A stretch of DNA of 33,592 nt from an uncultured bacterium (lineage in GTDB: Bacteria > Bacillota_I > Bacilli_A > RF39 > UBA660), in the NCBI GenBank assembly GCA_949284575.1, contig CASDWO010000047.1:1-33592 (forward strand), written 5' to 3'. A model generated the notes under the pieces. It was not told the DNA's origin. It saw nothing but the letters and a program-made list of their open reading frames with translations, and ran no database searches. Of this stretch, positions 23,404 to 32,672 are shown in pieces (the stretch's first letter is position 1; each line of letters opens with the position of its first letter). Both the position numbers and the translations under genes were made by a program.

Positions 23404-23696
23404 GTTTAACAATAAATATATATTATACAGGTAAGAATGGTAGTGCAAGGGCTTTTGCTAAAGAAATGGTAGAAAGTGGCCTTGTAGAAAGAATAAGAAA
23501 TGAAGAAGGTAATTTAAAGTATGAGTATTTCTTTCCAATGGATGATGAAGAAACTGTTCTATTAATAGATAGATGGGAAAATGAAGATGCAATAGAAAAA
23601 CATCATAAAACAGAAATGATGAGTGAAATTGCTAAGCTTAGAGATAAATATAATCTTCATATGAGAGTAGAACAATTTGTTTTTAAAGATAAATAG
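23400..23696 (+). CDS. ABM-domain (antibiotic biosynthesis monooxygenase-like) protein
   Basis: 98 residues with a dimeric alpha-beta-barrel ABM fold: NIYYTGKNGSARAFAKEMV, then KYEYFFPMDDEETVLLIDRW and ENEDAIEKHHKTEMMSEIA. Family members include putative quinol monooxygenases and heme-degrading proteins; the activity here is unknown. It overlaps the upstream gene (ATGA) with AAGGAG before the start, and it is followed by a terminator. Confidence 0.85.
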   Translation: MSLTINIYYTGKNGSARAFAKEMVESGLVERIRNEEGNLKYEYFFPMDDEETVLLIDRWENEDAIEKHHKTEMMSEIAKLRDKYNLHMRVEQFVFKDK

Positions 23697-23697
23697 G

Positions 23698-23723
23698 CTT
23701 GTAAAAAATTACAGTCTTTTTTT
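23698..23723 (+). terminator. Intrinsic terminator
   Basis: TGTAA (23700-23704), four As, TTACA (23709-23713), then a long T-run. Ends the operon that closes with the ABM gene. Confidence 0.65.
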
Positions 23724-23741
23724 GTTATAGTTTCATAATTC

Positions 23742-23780
23742 CTACTAAAAGGTAACTATCTAACAAAAAAGTGCATTCTT
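23742..23780 (+). promoter_or_regulatory. Candidate HxlR operator A
   Basis: ACTAAAAGGTAACTATCTAA followed by CAAAAAAGTGCATTCTT. A related sequence, ACTAAAAAGTGCGTACT, lies before the hxlR gene at 24689-24705. GTAACT...AAAAAGTGCxTxCTT patterns are frequent upstream of HxlR-controlled genes in Bacillota. Evidence is the repetition plus the neighbouring regulator. Confidence 0.5.
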
Positions 23781-23863
23781 CCAAAATGAGAAATACTATC
23801 ATAAAATGATATTGTCAAAGAAAAAGACGTCTATCTTTGAAATAATGTTAGGAGGAATTGATT

Positions 23864-24658
23864 ATGGAATATAAGAAAATTAATTTAGAAAAAGGAAATG
23901 TTTTGTTATATGATTTTGGAAATGTAAAAGTTCATAATTATGATGCTAATGATGCAATTGATGATCAGGTAATTCTACTTGAGAAGAATAATAAGTTAGT
24001 AGTAATAGAATCACCTACTTTTTATGAAAATAATAAAGAGTTAGAAGATTATATTAAGTCTTTAAATGTAGAAGTAGATGGAATCTTACTAGCTTACCAT
24101 ATGGGTGGAGGAACTTTCTTAGAGAACAGTAAGAAATATTCTACTCATAATGCAGATGATTACGGACATAGTGGTGGAGGTAAAGATTTAATTGATGGCT
24201 TTACTAAAACTTTTGGTGAACCTTTTGATAATAAGATTCATAATATTACAGATTATATTGAGAAAGGGGAAATTTCACTTGCTGATATAAAACTTAATAT
24301 TATTCCAACAAATGATGCTTATGATATTGAAATACCTGAAATAAATTCTATTTATACTCATATGTTAGGTAGTGACAGCCATTCTATTATTGCAGGAGTA
24401 GATCATGCTAATCTTATGATTGAAACATTAAAAGGATATCTTGATAAAAACTATAATTTAATTTTAACTTCTCATTATGTACCTGAGGGATTAGATGCAG
24501 TTAAAACAAAAATAGCATATATAGAAACACTTTTAAATATTGCGAGTGATTCTAGTAATGCAAATGAATTTATGGATAAAGTAAAGAAGGAATATCCAAA
24601 TTATAGTGGACTTAACTATTTAGAGATGACTGCAAATTTCTTCTTTCCTATAAACTAA
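23864..24658 (+). CDS. Divergent metallo-beta-lactamase-fold protein
   Basis: 264 residues with MBL-like strand order (KVHNYDANDAIDDQVILLEK, NNKLVVIESPTFYENNKELE, VDGILLAYHMGGGTFL, then ILTSHYVPEGLDAVKTKIAY near the end). The metal-binding HxHxDH motif is absent: at its position the sequence is AYHMGGGTFLENSKKYSTHN. It may bind metal differently or be non-catalytic. ATG at 23864 is chosen because AGGAGG stands eight bases before. It lies between two HxlR-type motifs and before the hxlR gene, so it is probably an HxlR target linked to electrophile stress. Its terminator is immediate. Confidence 0.7.
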   Translation: MEYKKINLEKGNVLLYDFGNVKVHNYDANDAIDDQVILLEKNNKLVVIESPTFYENNKELEDYIKSLNVEVDGILLAYHMGGGTFLENSKKYSTHNADDYGHSGGGKDLIDGFTKTFGEPFDNKIHNITDYIEKGEISLADIKLNIIPTNDAYDIEIPEINSIYTHMLGSDSHSIIAGVDHANLMIETLKGYLDKNYNLILTSHYVPEGLDAVKTKIAYIETLLNIASDSSNANEFMDKVKKEYPNYSGLNYLEMTANFFFPIN

Positions 24659-24680
24659 AAGTGACTAGTTCACTTTTTTT
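24657..24680 (+). terminator. Intrinsic terminator
   Basis: AAAAGTGA (24657-24664), loop CTAGT, TCACTTTTTTT (24670-24680). A perfect 8-base stem with a T-run, overlapping the stop codon of the upstream gene. Confidence 0.85.
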
Positions 24681-24681
24681 G

Positions 24682-24707
24682 ATACTTACTAAAAAGTGCG
24701 TACTATT
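24682..24707 (+). promoter_or_regulatory. Candidate HxlR operator B
   Basis: ATACTTACTAAAAAGTGCGT followed by ACTATT, an imperfect dyad related to operator A at 23742. It lies 46 bases before the hxlR start and would allow self-regulation. Confidence 0.5.
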
Positions 24708-24752
24708 AATTTAGAAAGTAATGTCTTATAATTACTATAGGAGTTGATAATT

Positions 24753-25082
24753 ATGGCAAAAACTTATACGAATTGTCCTGTTGAATATACCGCTTCTATT
24801 ATAAGTAATAAATGGAAGATTATTATTTTAAGAGATTTATTAACTGGTACTAAAAGATATAATGAACTATCAAGAAGTGTTGTAGGTATATCTGCTAAAG
24901 TCCTTACAGAAAGCTTAAGAGATTTAGAGAAAGATGGAATAGTAGCAAGAAAAGTGTATCCAGTAGTACCTCCTAAAGTTGAGTATTCTTTAACAGAAAA
25001 AGGTAAAGAGTTAAAAGATGTTTTAGAATCTATGAAAGTATTTGGAGAAAAATATAAAGATAAGGATGATAAAAATGAATAA
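24753..25082 (+). CDS. HxlR family transcriptional regulator
   Basis: 109 residues, a winged helix-turn-helix with the HxlR pattern: CPVEYTASIISNKWKIIILR, RDLLTGTKRYNELSRSV, GISAKVLTESLRDLEKDGIV, then EYSLTEKGKEL. C8 (in NCPVEY) matches the N-terminal cysteine used for thiol sensing in several members (YodB, HypR), which respond to quinones, aldehydes or disulfide stress. ATG at 24753 chosen behind AGGAG. It overlaps the macrodomain gene by eight bases, so the regulator and the Sir2/macro pair are one operon. Confidence 0.93.
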   Translation: MAKTYTNCPVEYTASIISNKWKIIILRDLLTGTKRYNELSRSVVGISAKVLTESLRDLEKDGIVARKVYPVVPPKVEYSLTEKGKELKDVLESMKVFGEKYKDKDDKNE

Positions 25083-25848
25083 AGAGGAATTAGTAGATAA
25101 ATTATTAGAATATTTTTTAAATGAAGATGAAAGACTTAAAGGTTATAAACTACCTGATAATTATAAAGATAAGAGATTATTTTTAAGAGGAGTTATTAAT
25201 ATAAGAGAACCTTATGAGATAAGTGAAGATATTTTAAAATTAGAGGATCAACTACTACAATTAGAATTAAAAGAAAAAGATATTACTGATGTTAATAGTT
25301 TAGATTTAGTAGAAGATAAAATAAGTTTTTATCTAGGAGATATTACAACACTAAAAGTGGATGCAATTGTTAATGCTTGTAACTCTAGTCTTTTAGGATG
25401 TTTTATACCTAATCATTCTTGTATTGATAATGCTATTCATACCTACGCAGGGATTAGATTAAGGCTTGCTTGTAATAAGATAATGCAAGGTAGGGAAGAA
25501 GAGACTGGTAAAGCAAGAAAAACTTTAGCATATAATCTTCCAAGTAAGTATGTTATTCATACAGTTGGTCCTATAGTTAGAGGTAATTTAACAGATAAAG
25601 AGAAAAGTGAATTAAAAAGTTGTTATATTTCTTGTTTAGACTTAGCAAGAGAAAATAATATTAACACTATTGCTTTTCCGTCTATTTCTACAGGAGTATT
25701 TAGTTTCCCAAAAGATGTGGCAAGTAAGATAGCAGTTTCTACTGTAAGAGATTATTTAAAGAAATATCCTGATGCTTTTGAAAGAGTCGTCTTTAATGTA
25801 TTTACGAAGGAGGATTTACATTATTATGAAAGATTATTTAGAGATTAA
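25075..25848 (+). CDS. Zinc-dependent protein-ADP-ribose hydrolase (macrodomain)
   Basis: 257 residues with an N-terminal helical part (to about 75) and a macrodomain (about 85-250). FYLGDITTLKVDAIVNACNS begins the ADP-ribose pocket. The zinc segment LLGCFIPNHSCIDNAIH supplies Cys, His and Cys ligands of the Zn-macro class. PSISTGVFSFP is the phosphate loop. These enzymes reverse ADP-ribosylation done by SirTM sirtuins, and the next gene is one. Overlaps hxlR by eight bases and the sirtuin gene by 23, so tight coupling is likely. ATG at 25075, with GGATGA before it. Confidence 0.93.
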   Translation: MNKEELVDKLLEYFLNEDERLKGYKLPDNYKDKRLFLRGVINIREPYEISEDILKLEDQLLQLELKEKDITDVNSLDLVEDKISFYLGDITTLKVDAIVNACNSSLLGCFIPNHSCIDNAIHTYAGIRLRLACNKIMQGREEETGKARKTLAYNLPSKYVIHTVGPIVRGNLTDKEKSELKSCYISCLDLARENNINTIAFPSISTGVFSFPKDVASKIAVSTVRDYLKKYPDAFERVVFNVFTKEDLHYYERLFRD

Positions 25849-26656
25849 AAAATTAATTGATAAAGCTGATGCTATTATTATAGGAGCAGGTGCAGGTCTT
25901 TCTACTTCTTGTGGTATTAATTATGGAAAGAAAGACTTTAAAGAAAACTTTCCAGAACTAGTTGAAAAATATGGTATGACTGATATGTATACATTTAGTT
26001 TTTATAACTTTAAAACTGAAGAAGAAAGATGGAGTTATTGGGCTAAACATATAGATTATCTTTATAATGTTGAAGCAAAAGAAGGGTATAAAAATCTATA
26101 TGAACTTGTTAGTAAGAAAAACTATTTTGTTATTACAACTAATGTAGATGGTCAGTTCTTAAAAGCAGGATTTAATAAAGATAAAGTGTTTGAAGTACAA
26201 GGATCATTATCAAAAATACAATGTGCAGTTTCTTGTCATAATAAACTTTATGATGATTTAAAGATGGTTAAAGAAATGTTAAAAGAAGATAAAAATTGTA
26301 AAATACCTTCTAACCTTGTTCCATATTGTCCAAAATGTGGGGAAAAGATGGAAGTTAATTTAAGAAAAGATTCTTTCTTTGTTGAAGATGATAACTGGCA
26401 TAAGTTAAATGATAACTATAATAAATTTATTAATGATAATAAAGATAAAAAACTACTTTTGATAGAGTTAGGTGTAGGTTTTAATACACCTTCAATTATT
26501 AGATTTCCTTTTGAAGAGATGACTTTAAAATTTCCTAATACTAAGTTATTAAGAGTAAATGATAGATATCAGGACACAGTATATGAAATAAAAGATAAGT
26601 CTATTCTTATAAAAGAAGACTGTTCTAAATTTATAGATAAATTAACAAAAAGTTAG
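25826..26656 (+). CDS. Class M sirtuin (SirTM), protein ADP-ribosyltransferase
   Basis: 276 residues with the Sir2 fold: ADAIIIGAGAGLSTSCGINY (NAD loop), FVITTNVDGQFLKAGF, and FEVQGSLSKIQC, where classical sirtuins have the catalytic HG; the VQG change is a SirTM mark. A Cys4-like zinc site is formed by C..C (QCAVSC) and CPKC. LIELGVGFNTPSIIRFPFE follows near the C-terminus. SirTM modifies lipoylated GcvH-like protein in oxidative-stress operons. Here gcvH-L and lplA2 are absent from the window, so the substrate may be encoded elsewhere or differ. AAGGAGG lies 12 bases upstream of the ATG. Confidence 0.93.
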   Translation: MKDYLEIKKLIDKADAIIIGAGAGLSTSCGINYGKKDFKENFPELVEKYGMTDMYTFSFYNFKTEEERWSYWAKHIDYLYNVEAKEGYKNLYELVSKKNYFVITTNVDGQFLKAGFNKDKVFEVQGSLSKIQCAVSCHNKLYDDLKMVKEMLKEDKNCKIPSNLVPYCPKCGEKMEVNLRKDSFFVEDDNWHKLNDNYNKFINDNKDKKLLLIELGVGFNTPSIIRFPFEEMTLKFPNTKLLRVNDRYQDTVYEIKDKSILIKEDCSKFIDKLTKS

Positions 26657-26671
26657 TTTCATTTTTATCTT

Positions 26672-26698
26672 TTTTCTTCTTTTAAGAAATGTTATACT
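26672..26698 (+). promoter_or_regulatory. Promoter of the MBL hydrolase gene
   Basis: TTTTCTTCTT (26672-26681), 11 bases, TATACT (26693-26698). This resembles the T-rich element and spacing at 5889, 13772 and 16964. Confidence 0.5.
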
Positions 26699-26755
26699 TA
26701 ATTTGAGTTAATTAGTTTATAATTATTTGTTTAATTAGAAAAGGAGTTTTTAGAA

Positions 26756-27628
26756 ATGGAATTAGTAAAAGTGGGAAAGAAAACCTATTATCTAAAAAAT
26801 GCTACAAATATTGGATTATATGAAGTATCAAATAATGAAGTTTATATTATAGATACTGGTAATGATAAAGAAGCTGGAAAAAAGATATTAAAAACTGTTA
26901 ATGAAGCTGGTTTTGTAGTTAAGGGGATTATTAATACTCACTCCAATGCTGATCATATTGGTGGTAATAAAGTTATTCAAGAAAGAACTAATTGTCCTAT
27001 TTTTGCTAATAACATAGAAAACAGTTTTACTAGTTATCCTATTTTAGAACCATCTTTCTTATATGGAGGTTATCCTTTTAAAGATATTAGAAATAAGTTT
27101 TTATTAGCTAAAGAATCAGTAGTTACAAATATAGATGATAATCTTCCTTTAGGATTAGAATATTTTAATTTAAAAGGACATTTCTTTGATATGATAGGTG
27201 TTAAGACTAGTGATAATGTCTATTTTTTAGCAGATTCTTTGTTTAGTGAGGAAACTATTAATAAGTATCATGTATTTTTTATTTACGATGTAAAAGAATA
27301 TCTTAATACTTTAGACTACCTAAGTACTTTAAAAGGAAATTTATATATACCCTCACATAGTGAAGCGACAAATGATATCTCTAGTTTGATTTTACTTAAT
27401 AAAAATAAAGTCTTAGAAATTATTAATAAAATATATAATTTCTGCTTTGAAGAGAAAACTTTTGAAGAGATATTAAAATATATTTTTGATGAGTATAATT
27501 TAACGATGAATGCCAATCAATATGTTCTTATAGGAAGTACAATAAGATCATATTTATCTTATCTTTATGATGAATTAAAAATAACATATGAGTTTAAAGA
27601 TAATAAAATGTTTTGGAAACAAATATAA
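26756..27628 (+). CDS. MBL-fold metallo-hydrolase
   Basis: 290 residues of the metallo-beta-lactamase superfamily. The metal motif is HSNADH (H62 to H67), a variant of HxHxDH in which the second histidine is Asn. GHFFDMIGV, VYFLADSLF and PSHSEATND supply the remaining conserved positions. The group includes glyoxalase II-like and lactonase-like hydrolases; the reaction is unknown. It starts behind AAGGAG and has its own promoter. An AT-only hairpin with T-run follows (about 27625-27646). Confidence 0.88.
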   Translation: MELVKVGKKTYYLKNATNIGLYEVSNNEVYIIDTGNDKEAGKKILKTVNEAGFVVKGIINTHSNADHIGGNKVIQERTNCPIFANNIENSFTSYPILEPSFLYGGYPFKDIRNKFLLAKESVVTNIDDNLPLGLEYFNLKGHFFDMIGVKTSDNVYFLADSLFSEETINKYHVFFIYDVKEYLNTLDYLSTLKGNLYIPSHSEATNDISSLILLNKNKVLEIINKIYNFCFEEKTFEEILKYIFDEYNLTMNANQYVLIGSTIRSYLSYLYDELKITYEFKDNKMFWKQI

Positions 27629-27667
27629 AAAATATGTTATTTTTTTCACTTTTTGCGTAATTAGTAG

Positions 27668-27696
27668 TTGCATAATCATTAATTTATATGTATAAT
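27668..27696 (+). promoter_or_regulatory. Promoter of tRNA-His
   Basis: TTGCAT (27668-27673), 17 bases, TATAAT (27691-27696), 19 bases before the tRNA 5' end. Confidence 0.75.
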
Positions 27697-27715
27697 ATAA
27701 ATGTATTTTTGAAAT

Positions 27716-27792
27716 GGCGGCGTTGGTGAAGTGGTTAACACGCTGGTTTGTGGCACCAGTATGCATGAGTTCGATCCTCATACGCCGCCCCA
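27716..27792 (+). tRNA. tRNA-His (GTG)
   Basis: A complete cloverleaf. The acceptor is GCGGCGT (27717-27723) with ACGCCGC (27782-27788). The extra G-1 typical of histidine tRNA (27716) pairs with C73 (27789), and CCA is encoded (27790-27792). The anticodon stem is CTGGT/ACCAG with loop TTGTGGC and anticodon GTG at 27750-27752; the T arm contains TTCGATC. A mobile element starts shortly after it. Confidence 0.97.
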
Positions 27793-27830
27793 TTGTGAAA
27801 TCTGCTCGAACTTTTCGAGTTAAGATAAAT

Positions 27831-27859
27831 AACTAATCCAAATTTGGGTTAGTTTTTTT
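27831..27859 (+). terminator. Intrinsic terminator after tRNA-His
   Basis: AACTAATCC (27831-27839), loop AAATTT, GGGTTAGTT followed by a T-run. A smaller hairpin CTCGAA/TTCGAG lies just before it at about 27805-27819. Confidence 0.85.
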
Positions 27860-27902
27860 GTTGTTAAAAACTATCCTACTTTAAAAAGAAAGGATTGAAA
27901 CA

Positions 27903-28175
27903 ATGGTAAATATTATTAAAGAAGAAATTTCATTGGAAGAATCACTTAAAAAGAAAATTGAGTTTATATGTGATTTTAATAATACTAAACCAACTATTAT
28001 CAATGGTAGTATTAGAAAAATTGATAGAACCAATTTAACTTATATTGAGCCACATAGAATAATAATTAATAATATAACATTTCTTGCATTTAATTATTCT
28101 AATGAAATATTTATTGAGAATTTATCAAATAAGATTAAATTATCAGAATTAGAAGATTATTTAAAAACAATCTAA
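27903..28175 (+). CDS. Small hypothetical protein
   Basis: 90 residues: helical N-terminus (KEEISLEESLKKKIEFICDF) and a strand-rich middle (TYIEPHRIIINNITFLAFNY). I do not recognise it. An AAAGGATTG site precedes the ATG. It sits between the tRNA-His terminator and the recombinase leader, in the same orientation, so it may be the first gene of the mobile element or the last of the chromosome. Confidence 0.6.
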   Translation: MVNIIKEEISLEESLKKKIEFICDFNNTKPTIINGSIRKIDRTNLTYIEPHRIIINNITFLAFNYSNEIFIENLSNKIKLSELEDYLKTI

Positions 28176-28183
28176 ATACTATT

Positions 28184-28229
28184 TATTCCCTAATCAGGGA
28201 ATTGACAAATGATAAAAAAGTGATATTAT
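28184..28229 (+). promoter_or_regulatory. Recombinase promoter with overlapping palindrome
   Basis: ATTCCCT (28185-28191) and AGGGAAT (28196-28202) form a perfect inverted repeat that runs into TTGACA (28202-28207), with TATTAT (28224-28229) after 16 bases. A repressor bound to the palindrome would block the -35 box. Confidence 0.6.
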
Positions 28230-28273
28230 AAATAACCAATGAAAGAGGTATGCTCTAGAATGGAGGTACATCT

Positions 28274-28351
28274 ATGAAAAAATATATACATAAGCAAAAA
28301 TTTTATAATATTGGATTAATTGAGGAGTCAGTAGTATTTAGACTTTACTAG
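28274..28351 (+). CDS. 25-residue leader peptide of the recombinase
   Basis: ATG with GGAGGT seven bases upstream opens MKKYIHKQKFYNIGL, then ten more residues and TAG. Its last third lies inside the left arm and loop of the terminator hairpin at 28322-28373, so ribosome progress would influence folding. This fits a translated attenuator leader, not a separate protein. Confidence 0.6.
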   Translation: MKKYIHKQKFYNIGLIEESVVFRLY

Positions 28352-28373
28352 ATACTATTGTCTCCTCTTTTTT
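28322..28373 (+). terminator. Attenuator terminator before the recombinase
   Basis: GAGGAG (28322-28327) pairs with CTCCTC (28362-28367), and AGTAGTAT (28330-28337) with ATACTATT (28352-28359), followed by a T-run to 28373. The recombinase ATG is 20 bases further on, with no room for a promoter, so read-through is needed for expression. Confidence 0.75.
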
Positions 28374-28378
28374 AATAA

Positions 28379-30244
<1,866 letters not shown>

Positions 30245-30488
30245 AATGCGTGGCACGTTTTGTTTACGAAGTAAATGAAAGTGGCGATAGCTATTTAAAA
30301 ATTAATACTTTATGAACTTTAACCATTACGAAGTTTAGGTTATTGTGAAATAAAGTAAACGGTTTCTAAGGTGATAAACCTTAGCTTCCATATCTTGTCT
30401 CTGACAAGATATATAGGAAGTTATGAATAATGACAAAGCCACTTTTGTGCTATTTTCAATATTCATAAGATAAGGAGGTGTAATCTAT
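30245..30488 (+). other. Structured region upstream of mobV, candidate oriT
   Basis: 244 bases without a gene but with dense inverted repeats: GTTTAC (30262-30267) with GTAAAC (30355-30360); AAAGTGGC (30278-30285) with GCCACTTT (30438-30445); CTAAGG/CCTTAG (30366-30371, 30379-30384); and a long stem 30385-30398 with 30404-30420. The segment 30433-30448 can alternatively fold on itself (ACAAA/TTTTGT). MobV-type relaxases usually have oriT just upstream of their gene, so this is the expected place. It could also be an RNA leader. The nick site is not identified. Confidence 0.5.
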
Positions 30489-31808
30489 ATGGAATTATCT
30501 TATTCACTACATTTAGGAAATGATAAGAACAAATCTATTAAAGCAAGACAAGAAGCAAAGAATACTCCATCAGGTACTACATCAAAGAATAATAATGCTA
30601 TTCAAAATGTTAAGCAATTAGGAAAAGTTAATCATCATAATTTAAGACAATATGATAATAATCAAGAATTAATTAAAACTATCAAAGGTTCAAATGATAT
30701 TGTTGAAGATGTTAAAAAGCTATATTTAGATTTATTTGATGAAGCAAGATTAGAATATAATAATAAACAAACTAGAGATGATAGAAAAATAGACAATTAT
30801 TTTAATAAGATAAGTAATGATACAAAACATGATCTTGCTTGTGAGATAGTTATTGAACTTGGAAATATGGAATATTGGGATGAGAAAAGTTTAGAATACA
30901 AGTATCAAATGACACAAGTATTTGAACAACAACTAGAAGACATACAAGAAATTGCTCCAGACTTTTATATAGCAAATGCTACTATACATTTTGATGAACA
31001 TTCTCCACATATGCATATAGTTGGAGTGCCAGTTAAAGAAAATTGTAAAACTGGTTTATCAAGACAAGTTGGTAAAACTTCTATCTTTACAAAAGAATCA
31101 TTAGTAGTTATTCAAGATAAAATGAGAGAAAGATGTATTGATGAATTTAATATTGCTTATGGTATGGATTCAAAGTTAAAAGAAAAACAAAAAGGTAAAA
31201 ACAGAGATATTACTCCATATGAAAGAAAACTCTTTAATGAAAGAGTAAAAGGTCTTAAGCAAGAAATATCTAATCTTGAAAATGAAGTATCTGGTTTAGA
31301 AGATAATAAAAAATCTATCAATAAGCAAATAACTAAACTTAATAAAGATAAAGATGATATAAGTGATGAAATTGATAAAAAGAAGAAAATAAACGACAAA
31401 ATTATTATTAAATCTAAAAATCAATTATTAGACGAAAACAAAAAATTAAAAGAAGAAAATGAACATTTAAGGAGTATTAACTATCAAACTGAAACAAGAT
31501 ATAACGATTTAAAAGAAAAAACTGATTATCTTATTTATCATTTAAATAAAATAATCAAAAAACTTCCAGAATTTATCCAAGAATTAATTGATAGATTATT
31601 TAATTACAATAATATTAATCTTAATTTTTTTAAACAACAATATGATCCTGAGGTTATAAGAAAGAGAGAAAAATCATTTAAAGGATTTAATTTATTTAAT
31701 AAAAAAGAAATTGATAAAGCAACAAAGCATCTTAATGATGAAATGGATGAGTATGCTGAAGAATTTTATGAAACTAAAAAGTCAAAAGATGATGAATTAG
31801 AAAGATAA
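30489..31808 (+). CDS. mobV: MobV (Pre/Mob) family relaxase
   Basis: 439 residues. The N-terminal relaxase part contains HFDEHSPHMHIVGVP (H167, D169, E170, H174, H176), the HxDExxPHxH metal motif of the Pre/Mob family. A long charged coiled coil follows (about 255-350). The protein nicks oriT for conjugative mobilization. The family's usual N-terminal 'SYSLHLG' beginning is intact. AGGAGGTG precedes the ATG. It lies directly after the oriT-like region and 23 bases before the PemK-like gene. Confidence 0.93.
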   Translation: MELSYSLHLGNDKNKSIKARQEAKNTPSGTTSKNNNAIQNVKQLGKVNHHNLRQYDNNQELIKTIKGSNDIVEDVKKLYLDLFDEARLEYNNKQTRDDRKIDNYFNKISNDTKHDLACEIVIELGNMEYWDEKSLEYKYQMTQVFEQQLEDIQEIAPDFYIANATIHFDEHSPHMHIVGVPVKENCKTGLSRQVGKTSIFTKESLVVIQDKMRERCIDEFNIAYGMDSKLKEKQKGKNRDITPYERKLFNERVKGLKQEISNLENEVSGLEDNKKSINKQITKLNKDKDDISDEIDKKKKINDKIIIKSKNQLLDENKKLKEENEHLRSINYQTETRYNDLKEKTDYLIYHLNKIIKKLPEFIQELIDRLFNYNNINLNFFKQQYDPEVIRKREKSFKGFNLFNKKEIDKATKHLNDEMDEYAEEFYETKKSKDDELER

Positions 31809-31831
31809 TTAATAGAAAGTTGGTGATAAAT

Positions 31832-32647
31832 ATGCTTACTATAAATTGGAAGCAAATATATGAATTTAACTTAAATGATAATAAACAATGGATTTTGATT
31901 CTTTATGATATATCACAAAATCATTATGTTGGAGTACCTGTTTATAACGAAGAAAAAGAAAATAGTGTTCATTTAAAATCTATAAATAAATATGTAGTAT
32001 TAGATGAAATAACTGATTATAATCGTTCTAATATTAAAAGATGTGTTTATATTAAAGGTAAACCAATTAAAATAACTAATAAAGAATTTGATGATATTCT
32101 ATTAAAATCTAAAATTAGTTTTTTAAACTATGTTAAAGATAATACAAATAATGATCCAGATGGCATATCATATAATAAATGGTGTAAAGATAAACTAGAA
32201 CTAATAAAGAAAAAAGATGATGATACTACTAGTTTAAAAGTTGGAGCTATATATTGGGTAGATTTAGGGTATAATATTGGTAGTGAATTAAGAAAATTAA
32301 GACCAGCAATATTATGGAGAAGTGCATCAAATAAAAAAATGTGGACTGCAATACCACTTACTTCAAAACATAAAGATGATAATTATTATTTTCACTATGA
32401 TTTAATAGATGAAAAATTAGGAACTGCTAGATTAGAAAATTTGATTAACATAAGTTCTAATAGAATTAGAGAACCTTATTATATAAATAACAAAATAGCG
32501 ACTATTACTAAAAAAGATAATGATGCTATTTTAAAAATAATAAAGAAGTATTATGCGTTTGAAGAAATAAAACAAACAAATAGAACTATTAGAAACTATA
32601 ATAATATTAATAAATCTAAAGAAAATCGCGAAAAAGTGTTGACTTAA
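31832..32647 (+). CDS. PemK/MazF-like domain protein
   Basis: 271 residues. The C-terminal half (from about 135) has the PemK/MazF SH3-like fold: VGAIYWVDLGYNIGSELRKL, RPAILWRS, TAIPLTSKH, then ARLENLINISSNRIREPY. The N-terminal half (QWILILYDISQNHYVGVPVY...KRCVYIKGKPIKITNKEFDD) looks like a second, degenerate copy. MazF-fold proteins are ribonuclease toxins or their relatives. No adjacent antitoxin gene is present, but a candidate small RNA starts at its 3' end. ATG at 31832 selected with GGTGAT upstream. In IMEs such genes serve maintenance or defence; the exact role is open. Confidence 0.75.
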   Translation: MLTINWKQIYEFNLNDNKQWILILYDISQNHYVGVPVYNEEKENSVHLKSINKYVVLDEITDYNRSNIKRCVYIKGKPIKITNKEFDDILLKSKISFLNYVKDNTNNDPDGISYNKWCKDKLELIKKKDDDTTSLKVGAIYWVDLGYNIGSELRKLRPAILWRSASNKKMWTAIPLTSKHKDDNYYFHYDLIDEKLGTARLENLINISSNRIREPYYINNKIATITKKDNDAILKIIKKYYAFEEIKQTNRTIRNYNNINKSKENREKVLT

Positions 32648-32666
32648 ACAATTAAAATGGTATAAT
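32639..32666 (+). promoter_or_regulatory. Strong promoter at the end of the PemK-like gene
   Basis: TTGACT (32639-32644), 16 bases, TATAAT (32661-32666). The -35 box overlaps the last codons of the gene. No protein gene follows on this strand before a terminator. Confidence 0.65.
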
Positions 32667-32672
32667 TAGAGT

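Noticed and set aside
27716-27792. tRNA-His 3' end as the attachment site of the mobile element
   Set aside because: No second copy of the tRNA end is found in the window, and large serine recombinases seldom use tRNA genes; the adjacency may be chance.
27575-27793. Minus-strand frame across tRNA-His
   Set aside because: It reads through the tRNA and its promoter and overlaps the end of the MBL gene; no ribosome site.
28322-28351. Small frame at 28274 considered as a stand-alone toxin
   Set aside because: Its end lies within the attenuator hairpin, and the sequence has no membrane helix or toxin feature; a leader peptide explains it better.
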